Origin: Isochrysis galbana
Taxonomy: Eukaryota > Haptophyta > Isochrysidales > Isochrysidaceae
NCBI GenBank assembly: GCA_018136815.1
Contig: CM030934.1
Coordinates: 2,867,070-2,931,069 of the forward strand
Length of the DNA: 64,000 bases
Direction: 5' to 3'
Part shown: piece by piece, positions 19,864 through 29,315 of the stretch
Position numbering within the stretch: the stretch's first letter is position 1
Layout of the letters: each line of letters opens with the position of its first letter
The notes under the pieces: generated by a model
What the model saw: only the letters and a program-made list of their open reading frames with translations
What the model was told of the DNA's origin: nothing
Database searches by the model: none
Made by a program: the position numbers and the translations under genes

Positions 19864-21946
19864 TTACATGGCCTCTTGGAAAAGCTTGAAAAGCTCCATC
19901 ATTTCCGGGTCGCTCTGGAATTTCATCGCCGCGGCGGGATTCTGCTGCACCTCCATCATCGCCTGCATAACCTTCGGGTTCATCATAGCTTGCATGACCT
20001 GTGAAAGGATGCAGGAAGCAACCTATGACCTTCGAGTTCGCTAGAGCAGCAAGTTCCATAGGACGGTGTCAAACAAGACACAATCATGGCATGTGTCCGA
20101 TACAGCGCTAGTGCAGGACAAGACGTATGGCGAGGGGCGGGTACGAGGAAACGTGATGAAAGACGGGCGAACTGACCGATTCCACACCGGTGTCTTCTTC
20201 CGGAGGAGAGACAACTGCAAGCCCCTCCCATGGTGCGCGCAAGCGACGGCAAGCAACAGCGCGGGTGGCAGAAGTGTGGCGAGGCGTCGGCTGGAGATAC
20301 TCGCACCTTGGGGTTGGACATCAGCTTAGACATCATTGACGGGTCGACACCTGGGGGCATCCCCATGCCACCCATCCCAGGCATGCCACCCATCCCGGGC
20401 ATGCCACCCATCCCGGGGAAGCCACCCGGCATGGGTGCGTTTGTGGGTGGTGGTGTCGATGCGGGAGCCTTGCCGCTCTTCTTTGCGCGCCTCTCAGCCG
20501 TTGCCTTGGCCTTCCCTTCGACGAACTTCTGAAGATCGTATAACGAGTCATCAAAATCGATCCGCTGGCCCACGCCAAGATCCTTTGCAGCAGCCTCCCA
20601 CCTGAAGAAGACAAGGATCGGAGATGCTTGACTTTGGCCCTCAAAAGCAACATCCGGGCGCTCAAAAGCCACCCGACGGGCCTGGGCTAGGGTAGGATTG
20701 AACGAGTTGCGTCCTCACTTCCCCAACATGCGGTAGGCTTTGCCCCTCATCTTGTAGGCTTTGGCTGAGTCGGGGTTGATGGCGATGGCAGCGTCGCAGT
20801 CCTTGATCGCCGCGTTCGGGCGTTTGAGCTGCAGGTACGCGTTGGCACGGTTGGCATACGCGAGCGCCGACGGCATCAGCTTAATCGCCAGACTGTATTG
20901 CACGATGGCCGTCTCGAAGTCGCCATTACCGAGCGCCTCGCTCGCCGCCATCTTTGCCTGGGACACCTTCTCGATCTCGTCGTCGGTCGGCTCATGGTCT
21001 GGATTGCCCATTTCCTGCGACTCATCTGGCTCATCTGGTGGAACACAGCCATCATCGAGGTCAGTCTCGTCCTCGACCTCGTTCTCGGCCGACATGTTCG
21101 GTGATGCTTCGTCCGGCACCTTGAACTCCTGGATGAAGTCGCGGAAGAAGCGCAGCTCTGGCGCATGCACAAGCTGTGGCTCGCGCTCTGCAAGGGAAGG
21201 GGGCGTGCGGTGGGGTAGGTTGGGAGCGGGAGTAGAAGAAATAAGGGATGGAGGGTGGGGAGAGACATGGCGAGAATGCGATCTGGCGATGAGGAGCAAG
21301 GGGGTAAGAGCGGCGTTGGTCAAGAGCGGCGTTGGTGGGAAGGATGGGAAGAAGAAACTGAAGGTGGTGCAAGCGCAGGAGTACAACAAAGCCCGCGAGC
21401 GAGCAGATGGAGCAGAGGGAGCGGATTAAGTGAACGAAGGAGGACAAGCACATAGGAGAAGAGGCACACAGATGGATCAGTGGGCAGACCGAGAGAGCAC
21501 CGGAGATGGAGGAGAGAGGGAGAGAGAGGCAGACAGAGGGAGAGAGGGAGAGGTAGGGAGAGGTAGGGAGAGAGGGAGCGAGAGGAAGAGAAGGAGGAGC
21601 GAGGGGGAGCGAGGGGGAGCGAGGGGGAGAGAGAGGGAGAGAGAGGAAGAGAGAGGGAGAGGGAGGGAGGGGGAGGGAGGGGGAGGGAGGGGTGGGAGGG
21701 AGAGGGAGGGAGAGGGAGAGAGAGGGAGAGAGAGGGAGAGAGAGGGAGAAAGTAGAGAGGGACAGAGACGGCCCGAGGAGGGGCTGCTCCTCCTCGCTGG
21801 GCACTCCACGTGTGGCGGATGGCAGGAGAGCGGTGAGCGCACGCGAGTGGCTGGATGTGCGAGGGCCGCAAGCGCGCCTCACCCAGCATCTCCACCGCCG
21901 AGCGCAGCGTGGCGAGCTCCGTCTCGGAGAGAGGCGGCGACGCCAT
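19864..21946 (-). CDS. ST13: Hsp70-interacting protein Hip (ST13-like co-chaperone)
   Basis: Four exons (21946-21883, 21187-20719, 20601-20307, 19998-19864) give 320 residues. An N-terminal dimerisation-type region pairs LRSAVEML with HAPELRFFRDFIQEF. An acidic linker follows. Three TPR-type helices pairs span about residues 95-200 (ASEALGNGDFETAIVQYSLA, ANRANAYLQLKRPNAAIKDC, DSAKAYKMRGKAYRMLGKWE). A charged helix and a GGMPGM repeat (about 237-260) come next. The C-terminal STI1/DP2 segment reads NPKVMQAMMEVQQNPAAAMK. This order is exactly that of Hip, which binds the Hsp70 ATPase domain and slows ADP release. I chose the ATG at 21946; an upstream in-frame GTG is not needed. Intron 1 (695 bp) is CT-rich on the coding strand. 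Confidence 0.93.
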
Positions 21947-21984
21947 CACACGAGCGGCAGCCACTCCTTCCTCGTGTTGGGAAC

Positions 21985-22118
21985 AAGTAGAGACCCACTA
22001 AAGTACTCTAGAGTACTCTACTCTACTCTACTCTATCTAGAGCTCTACTCTAGAGCTCTAGAGCTCTACTCTACATAGCTCTAGAGTACTCTACTCTAGC
22101 TCTAGAGTAGAGGCTAGA
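21985..22118. promoter_or_regulatory. Dense TCTAGAGTA/TACTCTAGA cluster upstream of ST13
   Basis: Over about 130 bp the sequence is built from CTCTAGAG, AGAGTACTCTA and GAGCTCTA, many of them palindromic. It lies 40-170 bp upstream of the ST13 start on the minus strand and just before a transposase fragment on the plus strand. It is the most extreme example of a pattern seen upstream of several genes here. Confidence 0.4.
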
Positions 22119-22163
22119 GCTTCGCAACGGGCAGCGCTTCGCAGCGAGCACGCGCCGGCGCCG

Positions 22164-22842
22164 ATGGCTCCAGGGGCCGCCAGGGTGCCTGTGGCGCCAC
22201 CCAAAGGAGCCAAGGGAGCCTACACCAAGGCTGCCCACGATGCTGTAGCGGAGGAGCGGCTTGCGGTCCTCGAGGACGTCCGCCGAGCAGCGGAACATTG
22301 CAGAGCGACGGGCGAGAGCGCGCGGCGCGCAATACGCTCAGGCCAGTTCCCTCTGGCCACCGAAGGTAAAGTGCGCAAAGCTTTGAGCAAGAGCCCTGCG
22401 AGCGATAAGGCGGTGCGTGACCACCACTGCCAGCTCCTTACCAACGCTGAGCGCATGCAGTTGGGCCACTGGCTCATCCAGCGTGCAGACACGCACGAGC
22501 CTTGCAACAGGCATGACATCTCTTTGAAGATTCGCGAGATGTTGCGGGCCCGCGCCGCCCACAACAAGGCCAAGAAGTATGGCTTAGGGAGCATCATCCT
22601 CAACAAGCCGGAGCTCGACCTAGTCAACCACAGAGGCGATCTAGCGCATCGGTTCTTCCAGCGCATTTACCCTTGGTGGCGTGCGCATGGTCTGAAGATT
22701 GACGAGGGCATCTCCCGCGCGGAGGAGGAGCGGCGCTCTAGGAAGCGCACGGATAAGGTCGTTCAAAACCACTTTTTCGGCGAGTTTGGACTGGAAGCCG
22801 AGCTGATCGATGCAGGCATCATGCACCCAGAGACCAAGGTGC
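22164..22842 (+). mobile_element. N-terminal part of a pogo/Tc5-type transposase
   Basis: From an ATG at 22164 about 226 codons look protein-like: LTNAERMQLGHWLIQRADTH and HDISLKIREMLRARAAHNKA resemble the helix-turn-helix part of CENP-B/pogo-type transposases. HRFFQRIYPWWRAHGL resembles the 'W-x-x-R-F-x-x-R-H-x-L' second DNA-binding motif. It ends ELIDAGIMHPETK, a position where a DDE catalytic domain would be expected to follow. Instead the sequence changes to an unrelated reading on the other strand, although AAG|GTGCGC could be read as a splice donor. The DDE domain is missing, so the copy is truncated. Confidence 0.6.
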
Positions 22843-22859
22843 GCAGCGCATCACATTTG

Positions 22860-23322
22860 CTTTGTGCGGCGGATGCGCGACCACGAGGTCCCAACCGAGG
22901 TTTTGAATGTGAAGAGCATCTCCGCAGAAGTGGGGAATGTAGTCGATCTCCGACGGTCGTAGATCGCACGTCGCGACGTGCGCTCCGGCGAGTAGGAACA
23001 TCGAAGACACGACCCCGCTAGCTTCACCGACGACTAGAACGCGGGGTGGAGGAATCCCCTCGGCCGCGTCGAGCGTAACGGCGTCGTGGATCGCCGCTAA
23101 CTCAGCGCAAAGCTCGTCAAAATGCGTCGGCAGTACGGCAGAGGGTGATGAATGAGTGCTCGCGTGCGGCCGCCGCAAGGCTAGAGCAGCTTCGGCGAGA
23201 TGGCGGGGCAAGATGACGGAGGAACCGCTAGCCCGGGCACGGGAGGCGGCTAACATTTGGAGCTCGCGGGTAGGGGCGCGGGCAGCTTCAGTAGACTTGG
23301 CGGCCGAGGAACAACCAACCAC
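22860..23322 (-). pseudogene. Fossil of a phage-type SAM methyltransferase
   Basis: The minus strand contains RVLVVGEASGVVSSMFLLAG, then a CDLRPSE motif, a short GDALHI block and WDLVVAHPP. This layout (glycine-rich SAM loop, 'C-D-L-x-P-x-E', 'G-D', 'W-D-L-x-I-A-H-P-P') is known from methyltransferases common in phages and large viruses and in some mobile elements. The piece is incomplete and has no matching gene around it. It abuts the truncated transposase. I treat it as an old remnant of viral or mobile origin. Confidence 0.5.
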
Positions 23323-23399
23323 GGCGATCCGGTGGATGGCCTCGGCAGTAGAATTCAGGGGGAGGGGGTCGTCGCCCTGAAGTTTCGGTGGGCTAGACC

Positions 23400-23985
23400 T
23401 GAAGGGGGTTGGCCCCGAGATGGCAAATTAAACCTCAAATCTCGAGCGGCTAGAGCAACCGACTCGCTCGCCAAAACCTTGACCGAGAAGAAAGAAGCAA
23501 GGACCTACAAGCCAAGGGTAGCGGACCTAGGGAATGTGAGAGGAAGTTTCCGAACGCCAAGACGAACGCCAAACGCCGGAAGGCAACGAAACCCTAACCA
23601 AGCCAAGCGGAACCTACGAAGAACAGGCCTGGACGACAACGACAACGACAGTGAAAGTGAGCAAGTCCCAAGCAAGAACCGGAACTCAACAAGAAACAAC
23701 AAGCCTTGCAAGAAGCTAAACAAGCCTTCACAAGGTAACTCGAGAGCCTGAGACAAGCGCGCAGCGAGTGACAGGCGACCTGGCTCCTTTGGGTCAAGAT
23801 TACCCGAAAGGAGGAAACCTGGAATCTAGACTTGACAAACAGGCTGGACGGAACGAAACGAGAACTCGAATTCTAGGTAGCTAGGGACGAACCCTACCAA
23901 CCTAGATGTACCTGAGCTTCACCGTGTGGCCGCACGGCGAAGGACCTGGAAACAAGAGCCTGGAAATCGCATCATCTAAGATGAA
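23400..23985. other. Purine-skewed segment of unknown origin
   Basis: From about 23420 to 23890 the plus strand is rich in A, G and AAGCCAAG/GAACCAACC-like words, unlike the GC-rich flanks. An open plus frame here is very basic and rich in Asn, Arg and Ser and shows no domain. It could be the untranslated end of an inserted element or a diverged tandem repeat. Confidence 0.35.
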
Positions 23986-23989
23986 TGCG

Positions 23990-24275
23990 ACACTCTCCCA
24001 CGCTTGCCACGCTGGCCATTGGAGCCTCCCAGTGGCCTCTGTATGCCTGGCGACCAGGGGAGGGGGGGGAGTCAGCTCGAGGGCAGGCCCATGCTGGGCG
24101 TGGGAGTGCGAGTCTCGGCCCGCGCCCACTAGGGGTCTGGGCCAGAGTGTTGATTGCCCAGCCCCTGCCAAAGGGCAGGGGCTGGGGTTGATTGTACGGG
24201 CCCACCCCGGGGGGTGTCCGCGATGGAGAGAGGGGGGCGCGAGGCCCCCATTGACCCCCACTTATAAAAGTAGGT
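23990..24275 (-). repeat. GC-rich dispersed repeat, best-preserved copy
   Basis: Read on the minus strand it starts TATAAGTGGGGGTCAATGGG, contains GGCAGGGGCTGGG and CCCTAGTGGGCGCGGG, and ends with CTGGTCGCCAGGCATACAG and GGCAAGCGTGGGAGAG. The first 125 bp match 52333-52462 closely. It is the copy that links the other members of the family. Confidence 0.75.
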
Positions 24276-24640
24276 TGAGTGTCCGTATGTGTTATTCTGA
24301 ATCTTTTCATCGATCAATTGGAACAGAAACGTCGATGCCTCGTCTTCCAATAAGCCCGTGCATTCATATTCGTGTCTATTCATATTTATTTGACTGTGAT
24401 ACGTATTGACACCGAACGCATCGTCCCCGTATCGAGGAGGGGGTCTCTTGATGCATTGTTGATACTTATCAATGATTCCCGGTGGGAAATTGCTCAAAGC
24501 ACGCAATCTTTGTAACAATTCTGAGGTTTCCACGAGACTGCCCATTATTTTTATTGCTAGGATATTTTGTTTCGCTACGGTTTTCGGGCTGATCTTTTTT
24601 AAGGCGTTTTCTTGAAAGGTGATGGCGACCCTCGGCGCCA
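24276..24640 (-). other. AT-rich island with a foreign-looking reading frame
   Basis: This stretch is clearly richer in A and T than everything around it. On the minus strand it is open and reads ETSELLQRLRALSNFPPGII, continuing with Asn-, Tyr-, Ile- and Lys-rich sequence through NRHEYECTGLLEDEA. Such composition is unlike the Ala/Arg-rich host proteins. No family recognised. It abuts the GC-rich repeat at 24275. An insertion from a virus or other foreign source is possible but not shown; treat it as a fossil fragment if so. Confidence 0.4.
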
Positions 24641-24918
24641 ATTTGTGCGCGGTGCGCGTGACCACGGCTAGCCTCAGCAAACGAACGGCGTAGGGCATGC
24701 TCGGCCTCGGCCGCAGCGTGTGCCCTGAGATCATGCACCGTCGCAAACTTGCGCGAGCAGCAGCGCTGGGTTTCTGCCAGGGTGGTAGGAGGTGTGCGCA
24801 TGTGCAGGCATCCCATGGCGCTCAGTGGGCACCAGGGGCCCTGGTGCATGCGCGCGAGCGCAAGTGCGCACTCCGCCTCGGGCTCCGATGCACTGTCCAC
24901 TGGACGGAGGAGGGACAT
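24469..24918 (-). CDS. Doubtful 149-residue frame overlapping the AT-rich island
   Basis: An ATG at 24918 opens a frame whose GC-rich first half (MSLLRPVDSASEPEAECALA and KFATVHDLRAHAAAEAEH) has host-like composition. The second half is in the AT-rich island and overlaps a better-looking frame. HDLRAHAAAEAEH is reminiscent of the helix of a C2H2 finger, but the required cysteine pair is not in place. Either the 5' part of a host gene interrupted by an insertion, or chance. Confidence 0.2.
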   Translation of the reverse strand: MSLLRPVDSASEPEAECALALARMHQGPWCPLSAMGCLHMRTPPTTLAETQRCCSRKFATVHDLRAHAAAEAEHALRRSFAEASRGHAHRAQIGAEGRHHLSRKRLKKDQPENRSETKYPSNKNNGQSRGNLRIVTKIACFEQFPTGNH

Positions 24919-24939
24919 TGGCGCGAGAGGAGAGGCAAA

Positions 24940-26049
24940 GAAACAAGGGGGGGCGGGGTACAGAAGGGGGGGGGGCGTAGGGGGGCGTAGGGGGGGGGTA
25001 GGGGGGGGGTAGGGGGGGTAGGAGGGGTCCTGAAAATTTTATATCCTATTCACGGGGCATTTGTAAAAAAAACAACCAAACCTGAGGTTGCAGCCTCTCC
25101 GCTCTGATCGAAAACAAGGAGGCAGTGATCTACGAATCGCTGCAAGAAGCAAGAAGCGTGGAAGTCAGAAGTCAATTATTGAAGCAGGCATTGCTGGAAG
25201 CATGCCGTCAGCAAGTGCCGCGTGCGACGCCCTTCGTGCGCAGCTCAACAGGCATGCGATTCCCGACAAGGAGCGCCGCGCGATGGCCTTCACATTCCAG
25301 CTTCGTGCGTGGCAAGGGTGCGTGGAGCGGGCAAAGGGCCAGAAGCGCGTACGTGGAATGGATGAGATCTTGGAGTCGGCTAAGCGCATCTGCGGCGAGA
25401 AGCTCGCGTTCTCGCGCAACTCAATCAAAGCGGCCTAGAGGGGAAATTAAAAATTTTAATTATTGCGAGGGGGGGAGGGGGGTTCTTTCGCATTCGCGAT
25501 GTACGGTGAATACGGTCTGTATTTGGCCTTCGCCCAATTGCGGTGAATACGTATCTCCCATTCCCATCTAGGGCCTAAGGCGTAGATCTTATAGCTAGTG
25601 AGAGCAGCTAAGTTTAATCTTTGTTCGCGCATGGGGGGGCACGAGCCCCCCCCCGTCGCTATCTGGTGTCATCAACTCCAATGGATTTTGCGAAGGGGAA
25701 GGGGGAGGGGCCAGCCACAAAAATTGGCAGAAAGGATAGCCGTCGCGCTTACGTACTAAATTTCATATGCATGCAAACCAACAGGTTGGGGATTTGTGGA
25801 TGTGAGCATTGGAAGTAGATAGCCTGGATGATGCACACAACATTGAACATGGTAAGACTGAGCAATGCGAAGGTAATGGCACTGTCGCGCAATCATGGAG
25901 AACACCGAAATGGAATCATGGACCGCCGAAGGCCGCCCCACAGTGCACCTGCGCATCATCACATTTCTCGACCGCATGGTGCCGCTGAATCTGATTCCTC
26001 TAGGCTCTACATCAAGATAGAGATGCCAATCGACGGCAACAGAGTTAGG
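24940..26049. other. Intergenic with G runs and weak open frames
   Basis: Positions 24945-25025 are GGGGGGTAGG-type repeats. Positions 25202-25438 hold an open plus frame from an ATG (begins MPSASAACDALRAQL and contains a Lys/Arg-rich helix) with no family match; it could be a fragment. Positions 25628-25655 repeat the CATGGGGGGGCACGAGCCCC end of the GC-rich dispersed repeat. The remainder shows nothing identifiable. Confidence 0.4.
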
Positions 26050-26580
26050 TTAGCGGCTACCATTTCCTCCCTCTTCGTGCATCCTCTTGGTAGCCTCCAT
26101 GGCCTGCTTGACAGTCTCATCGAAATTCAGATTGAAAGTAGAAGTCTCGGATCGCCGGCCGTTAGTAATTTTGGTGCCATTGATAAAGGCCACATTCGGG
26201 CCGCCTGGTCTAAGCCTCAAGTAGATCTGGAAGATAACCTGCGAAATAGCGTAGAAGACGAAGAGATTGACGCCACCGATGGTCGGCCGGACACCGACAT
26301 CGCCTTCCGCCGCGGCGTTCTCAAAGATTGCACTGCCCTCCGCCACGGCCGCCAGCGGGATGGCCGCCAACGGGAGCGCTGCAACGTTTGCTGCGATGGA
26401 TGCAGTCCAGCTGAAGCTCTCTCGCGCCCCTGTGCTGAGCGGCGCCTGATCAGGCCGAGGGGAGAGGCGCTGTGTATGCGGCCGCAACGGTCGCTCCACC
26501 TCTACGTGAGCGCCGGCCCATCCCACCGGCGCCCGGACCTCCATCGCCGGCAGGAGAGCGAGTGCCATGAAAGTGAGCAT
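26050..26580 (-). CDS. Hypothetical membrane protein, possibly plastid-targeted
   Basis: A 176-residue frame from an ATG at 26580. The N-terminus MLTFMALALLPAMEVRA resembles a signal peptide. A basic, Pro-rich stretch follows, then a second hydrophobic run (ASIAANVAALPLAAIPLAAV) ending in an Ala-x-Ala site. After an acidic segment comes PTIGGVNLFVFYAISQVIFQ, a single membrane helix, then a basic tail. Signal-like plus transit-like plus Ala-rich thylakoid-type segments are what one expects of a thylakoid protein in algae with secondary plastids, but that is an inference. The end could be a splice donor (ATG|GTAGCC) with further exons. No family recognised. Confidence 0.5.
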   Translation of the reverse strand: MLTFMALALLPAMEVRAPVGWAGAHVEVERPLRPHTQRLSPRPDQAPLSTGARESFSWTASIAANVAALPLAAIPLAAVAEGSAIFENAAAEGDVGVRPTIGGVNLFVFYAISQVIFQIYLRLRPGGPNVAFINGTKITNGRRSETSTFNLNFDETVKQAMEATKRMHEEGGNGSR

Positions 26581-26649
26581 CCTGCGAGGGATAGGGGAAG
26601 GGGGCGCTCTCGCACTTCCGGGTGGGGATCGTCCACTCCGCCATTGACT

Positions 26650-26752
26650 ACTACTCTATCTAGAGTTCTCTAAAGACTATGACGAGTACTCTACTCCTAT
26701 TCTCTCTCTCTCTATCTCTCTACTGAGTACTTTACTCTTTTGTATTTCGCGT
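26650..26752. promoter_or_regulatory. TCTAGAG/TACTCTA and CTCTCT cluster between divergent genes
   Basis: TACTCTATCTAGAGTTCTC, GAGTACTCTACTCC and a CTCTCTCTCT run fill the gap between the membrane-protein start at 26580 (minus) and the methyltransferase start at 26768 (plus). Position suggests a shared, bidirectional promoter. Confidence 0.4.
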
Positions 26753-26767
26753 TGTGAAAGATTAAAA

Positions 26768-28086
26768 ATGGCGCGCCCCCACTCCTTTACTATTAGTACT
26801 TTTGGGTCCGATTGGGACTGGCGGCGCGGCCGGCGCGGGAACCGGATGGCATCGCTCGTCGGATGGCTGCCTCTCCTCGCAGCTATGGCGCCTTCCCTCC
26901 CTCCGCTCGCCGAGCGTGAGGCTGGGGTGCGACAGGTGGTCGGCTCGCTCTACGGCGCGCCCTCATCGAAGAGCACCGTCTCGAGAGACGTGCTCGCGCA
27001 GAAGGAGGTGGAGGGCCGCTTCGGTCCCACCGACCGCAAGGACCTCACGTGAGCCCCACGCTGACCGCAGCCCTCCTGCTACCCCTCGTCCGCACCCGCG
27101 CGCGGCGCAGCCTGCACGGCTTACCCACAGGGCTTTTGCTTGCGAGCCCCACTATCCAGCTCAGAATCTCTGGGCCATCCCTGCTCTTCCTCACGCATCT
27201 TCTCTTTCCATAGATATGGCGAATTCGACATTGACTTCTTCTTCGAAATGCTGAGGGTGGTGGAGCCGCGTGAAGGCGAGGCCTTCATCGATATCGGCTC
27301 GGGATGTGGAAGACTCGTGATTGCAGCTGCTCTACTTCATCGCTGGCGGTTATCATGCGGGATCGAGTTACTCGATTCGCTGCATGAGATGGCGACAGGT
27401 TAGCTCGACTTGCCTTGCTAGGAACGATCAGAAGGGATGCATCTGTGGGTTTCGCCAAATGCATCGCCGCGCTAGCCCATCCCAGGTGTCATCATTGGCC
27501 TTCATTCCCTCGTGTTGTCTACCACACCCAGGTGACTTGGATCGACTGCACGCAGCCCTCGAAAGCGACCCATTATTGTCGCTTGCACCATGCCTCCTCG
27601 CACACGGCGAGGCGGTGAACTTGCTGCCTCAAGTGATGAGCATACCATCCGATTGGGAAGAGCAAAGGAGTGTGGCCTTTGTGTACGCCACCTGCTGGCC
27701 GGGAACTGCCTCTGAGCTGCCTGCTTTGTCAGAGACGCTTGCCTCGTGCTTAGCTGAAGGTGAACCGCTCTCCTGCTGCCAATGCCTTAGAAATGTCACA
27801 AGCTTTCATCCGAGGCTTTTTTGTCCGTGATGCACCCTGCTGGTCACTGACAACGTAGCAACCATTTACACTGCCCTCACTTGCAGGCTCACGCGTTATT
27901 ACCATAGACAAGCAGCTAGTTTCATCAACCATCGGGGAGTGGGCGTGGGTGCCTCTTTGCGCACCCATAGAGAGGCCCAACCGTGACACACATACATCAC
28001 TGGGGTACGCGTACGAGTTAAAGAGGTGCGCTGCTGCCGCTGCTGTGGCCGCAGACGAGGAGCGACGACGAGGAATGTTGAATTAG
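26768..28086 (+). CDS. SAM-dependent methyltransferase-like protein
   Basis: Four exons (26768-27048, 27214-27398, 27532-27759, 27887-28086) join in matching phases and give 297 residues. A second in-frame ATG at 26846 gives a more hydrophobic start (MASLVGWLPLLAAMAPSL) that could be a targeting signal. The catalytic fold is visible: YGEFDIDFFFEML, then motif I at residues 118-127 (FIDIGSGCGR) followed by LVIAAALLH, and an acidic Glu (GIELL) at the end of the next strand. Later, VAFVYATCWPG occupies the motif IV position and SRVITIDKQL lies near the C-terminus. DOT1-like lysine methyltransferases and several uncharacterised algal methyltransferases share this outline. The substrate is unknown. 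Confidence 0.75.
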
Positions 28087-29315
28087 CACGCCATCAAAAA
28101 CTCACGATGCTTTTAAGTGAATTTGCGAGGGTGGGCGCCGACTGGTAGCGGCTGAGCATACTAGCGCATAGTGGGCGTACGACAAGTTGCCATCGATGGA
28201 GAAGGTGTTGTAGCTGCACCATCAAATTCCTTACATTGAGAGACTGAAACTCCAGGTTCGGCTTTTTCTCTCCGGCTACCCTTCGCATGGGACACCGAGC
28301 GAATTTGATTTTCTCCGCAGCGTCCGTCGCAGTGGCCGCGTTTTCAGCAGTGGCGGCGTCTTTGGCAGCGTCCGTCGCAGTAGCGGCGTCTTTGGCAGCG
28401 TCCGTCGCAGTGGCAACGTCCGTCGCAGTGGCAGGGCAGCGTCCGTCGCAGTGGCAGCAGTGGCAGCGTCTGTCGCAGTGGCAGCGTCCGTCGCAGTGGC
28501 AGCGTCCGTCGCAGTGGCAGCGTCCGTCGCAGTGGCCCGAGTGACCAGGGGGCTATATGCTATGTTTTCTTGTCGGTGGCGCTTGAACGCTGTTTCGTCC
28601 TTTGGGATGGAAGCGATCGAACGCTTTTCCACCTGTTGGGTGGTGATAAGTGAACACCTTTCTCCTCCACTGTGGTACCGGATGAAGGCGCAAGCCGCCT
28701 GGGTGGAAAAAGACAAAGGCTGTAAATAGAGCTTGATCGATTGAGCTTGAGCCGCTCGCGTTGCCACTGATTAGGACATTAGGACTTAGGACACCGCCGA
28801 ATGATGCAATGATTCGACATGTAGATACTTGATAGCTCAAAGCAGCGTGTGTCGCCCACTTTCGACGGAACACCACCTGCACCTTGCGGGCGTAGACTTA
28901 GCACATGAAACCCAAAACTAAAATTAGTAGTAGTCAACGCCAGATGCGCCAGATGCTCAACCATCAATCATTCTTAATCAACTTCAACTCTTGCTTTAGT
29001 CAAGTCAACTATCAGCACACCGAGCAAATCGCCGAGCGCCGCTCGCACGGATTTGCACCCTTGTGCGTCGCCGCTCACAGCAATGCGTAGACACGTGCTG
29101 AATAATCTTCAGACTTTTTCTAGACACATTCTGAGCCCACAATTATTTGCGCCACACACGCACACGTCATCCACATCAACCGCTACCAATACACACCCTA
29201 CTTTCTTCATCTCATGAGCTGCAACTTCAGCCTCACACGGGATCATCGAACGAAGCCGGTCCCATTAGCCGGCAAGCGGGTAGCTGAATAGAATAAAACT
29301 GTGCAAGAGCCGACG
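28087..29315. other. Intergenic between convergent genes, no gene seen
   Basis: Apart from the minisatellite at 28305-28545, no frame has coding features. Positions 28900-29315 are lower in GC and probably include the 3' untranslated region of the dynein gene. Confidence 0.5.
28305..28545. repeat. 18-bp minisatellite GTCCGTCGCAGTGGCAGC
   Basis: GCGTCCGTCGCAGTGGCA recurs about ten times with small changes (CGGCGTCTTTGGCA variants at the left end). Copies at the right end (28455-28540) are nearly identical, suggesting recent expansion. Ala-Thr-Asp and Val-Ala repeats in the translated frames come from it. Confidence 0.9.

Noticed and set aside
21947-21964. Upstream in-frame extension of ST13 starting at 21964
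   Set aside because: The codon at 21964 is GTG, not ATG; the ATG at 21946 gives a normal Hip N-terminus.
22843-23021. Continuation of the transposase frame to 23021
   Set aside because: After 22842 the frame is the shadow of the methyltransferase remnant on the opposite strand.
28305-28545. Possible CRISPR-like array
   Set aside because: Units are contiguous with no unique spacers, and the genome is eukaryotic.
28276-28767. 163-codon minus frame with Ala-Thr-Asp repeats
   Set aside because: Its middle is the 18-bp minisatellite and its flanks show no conserved features.
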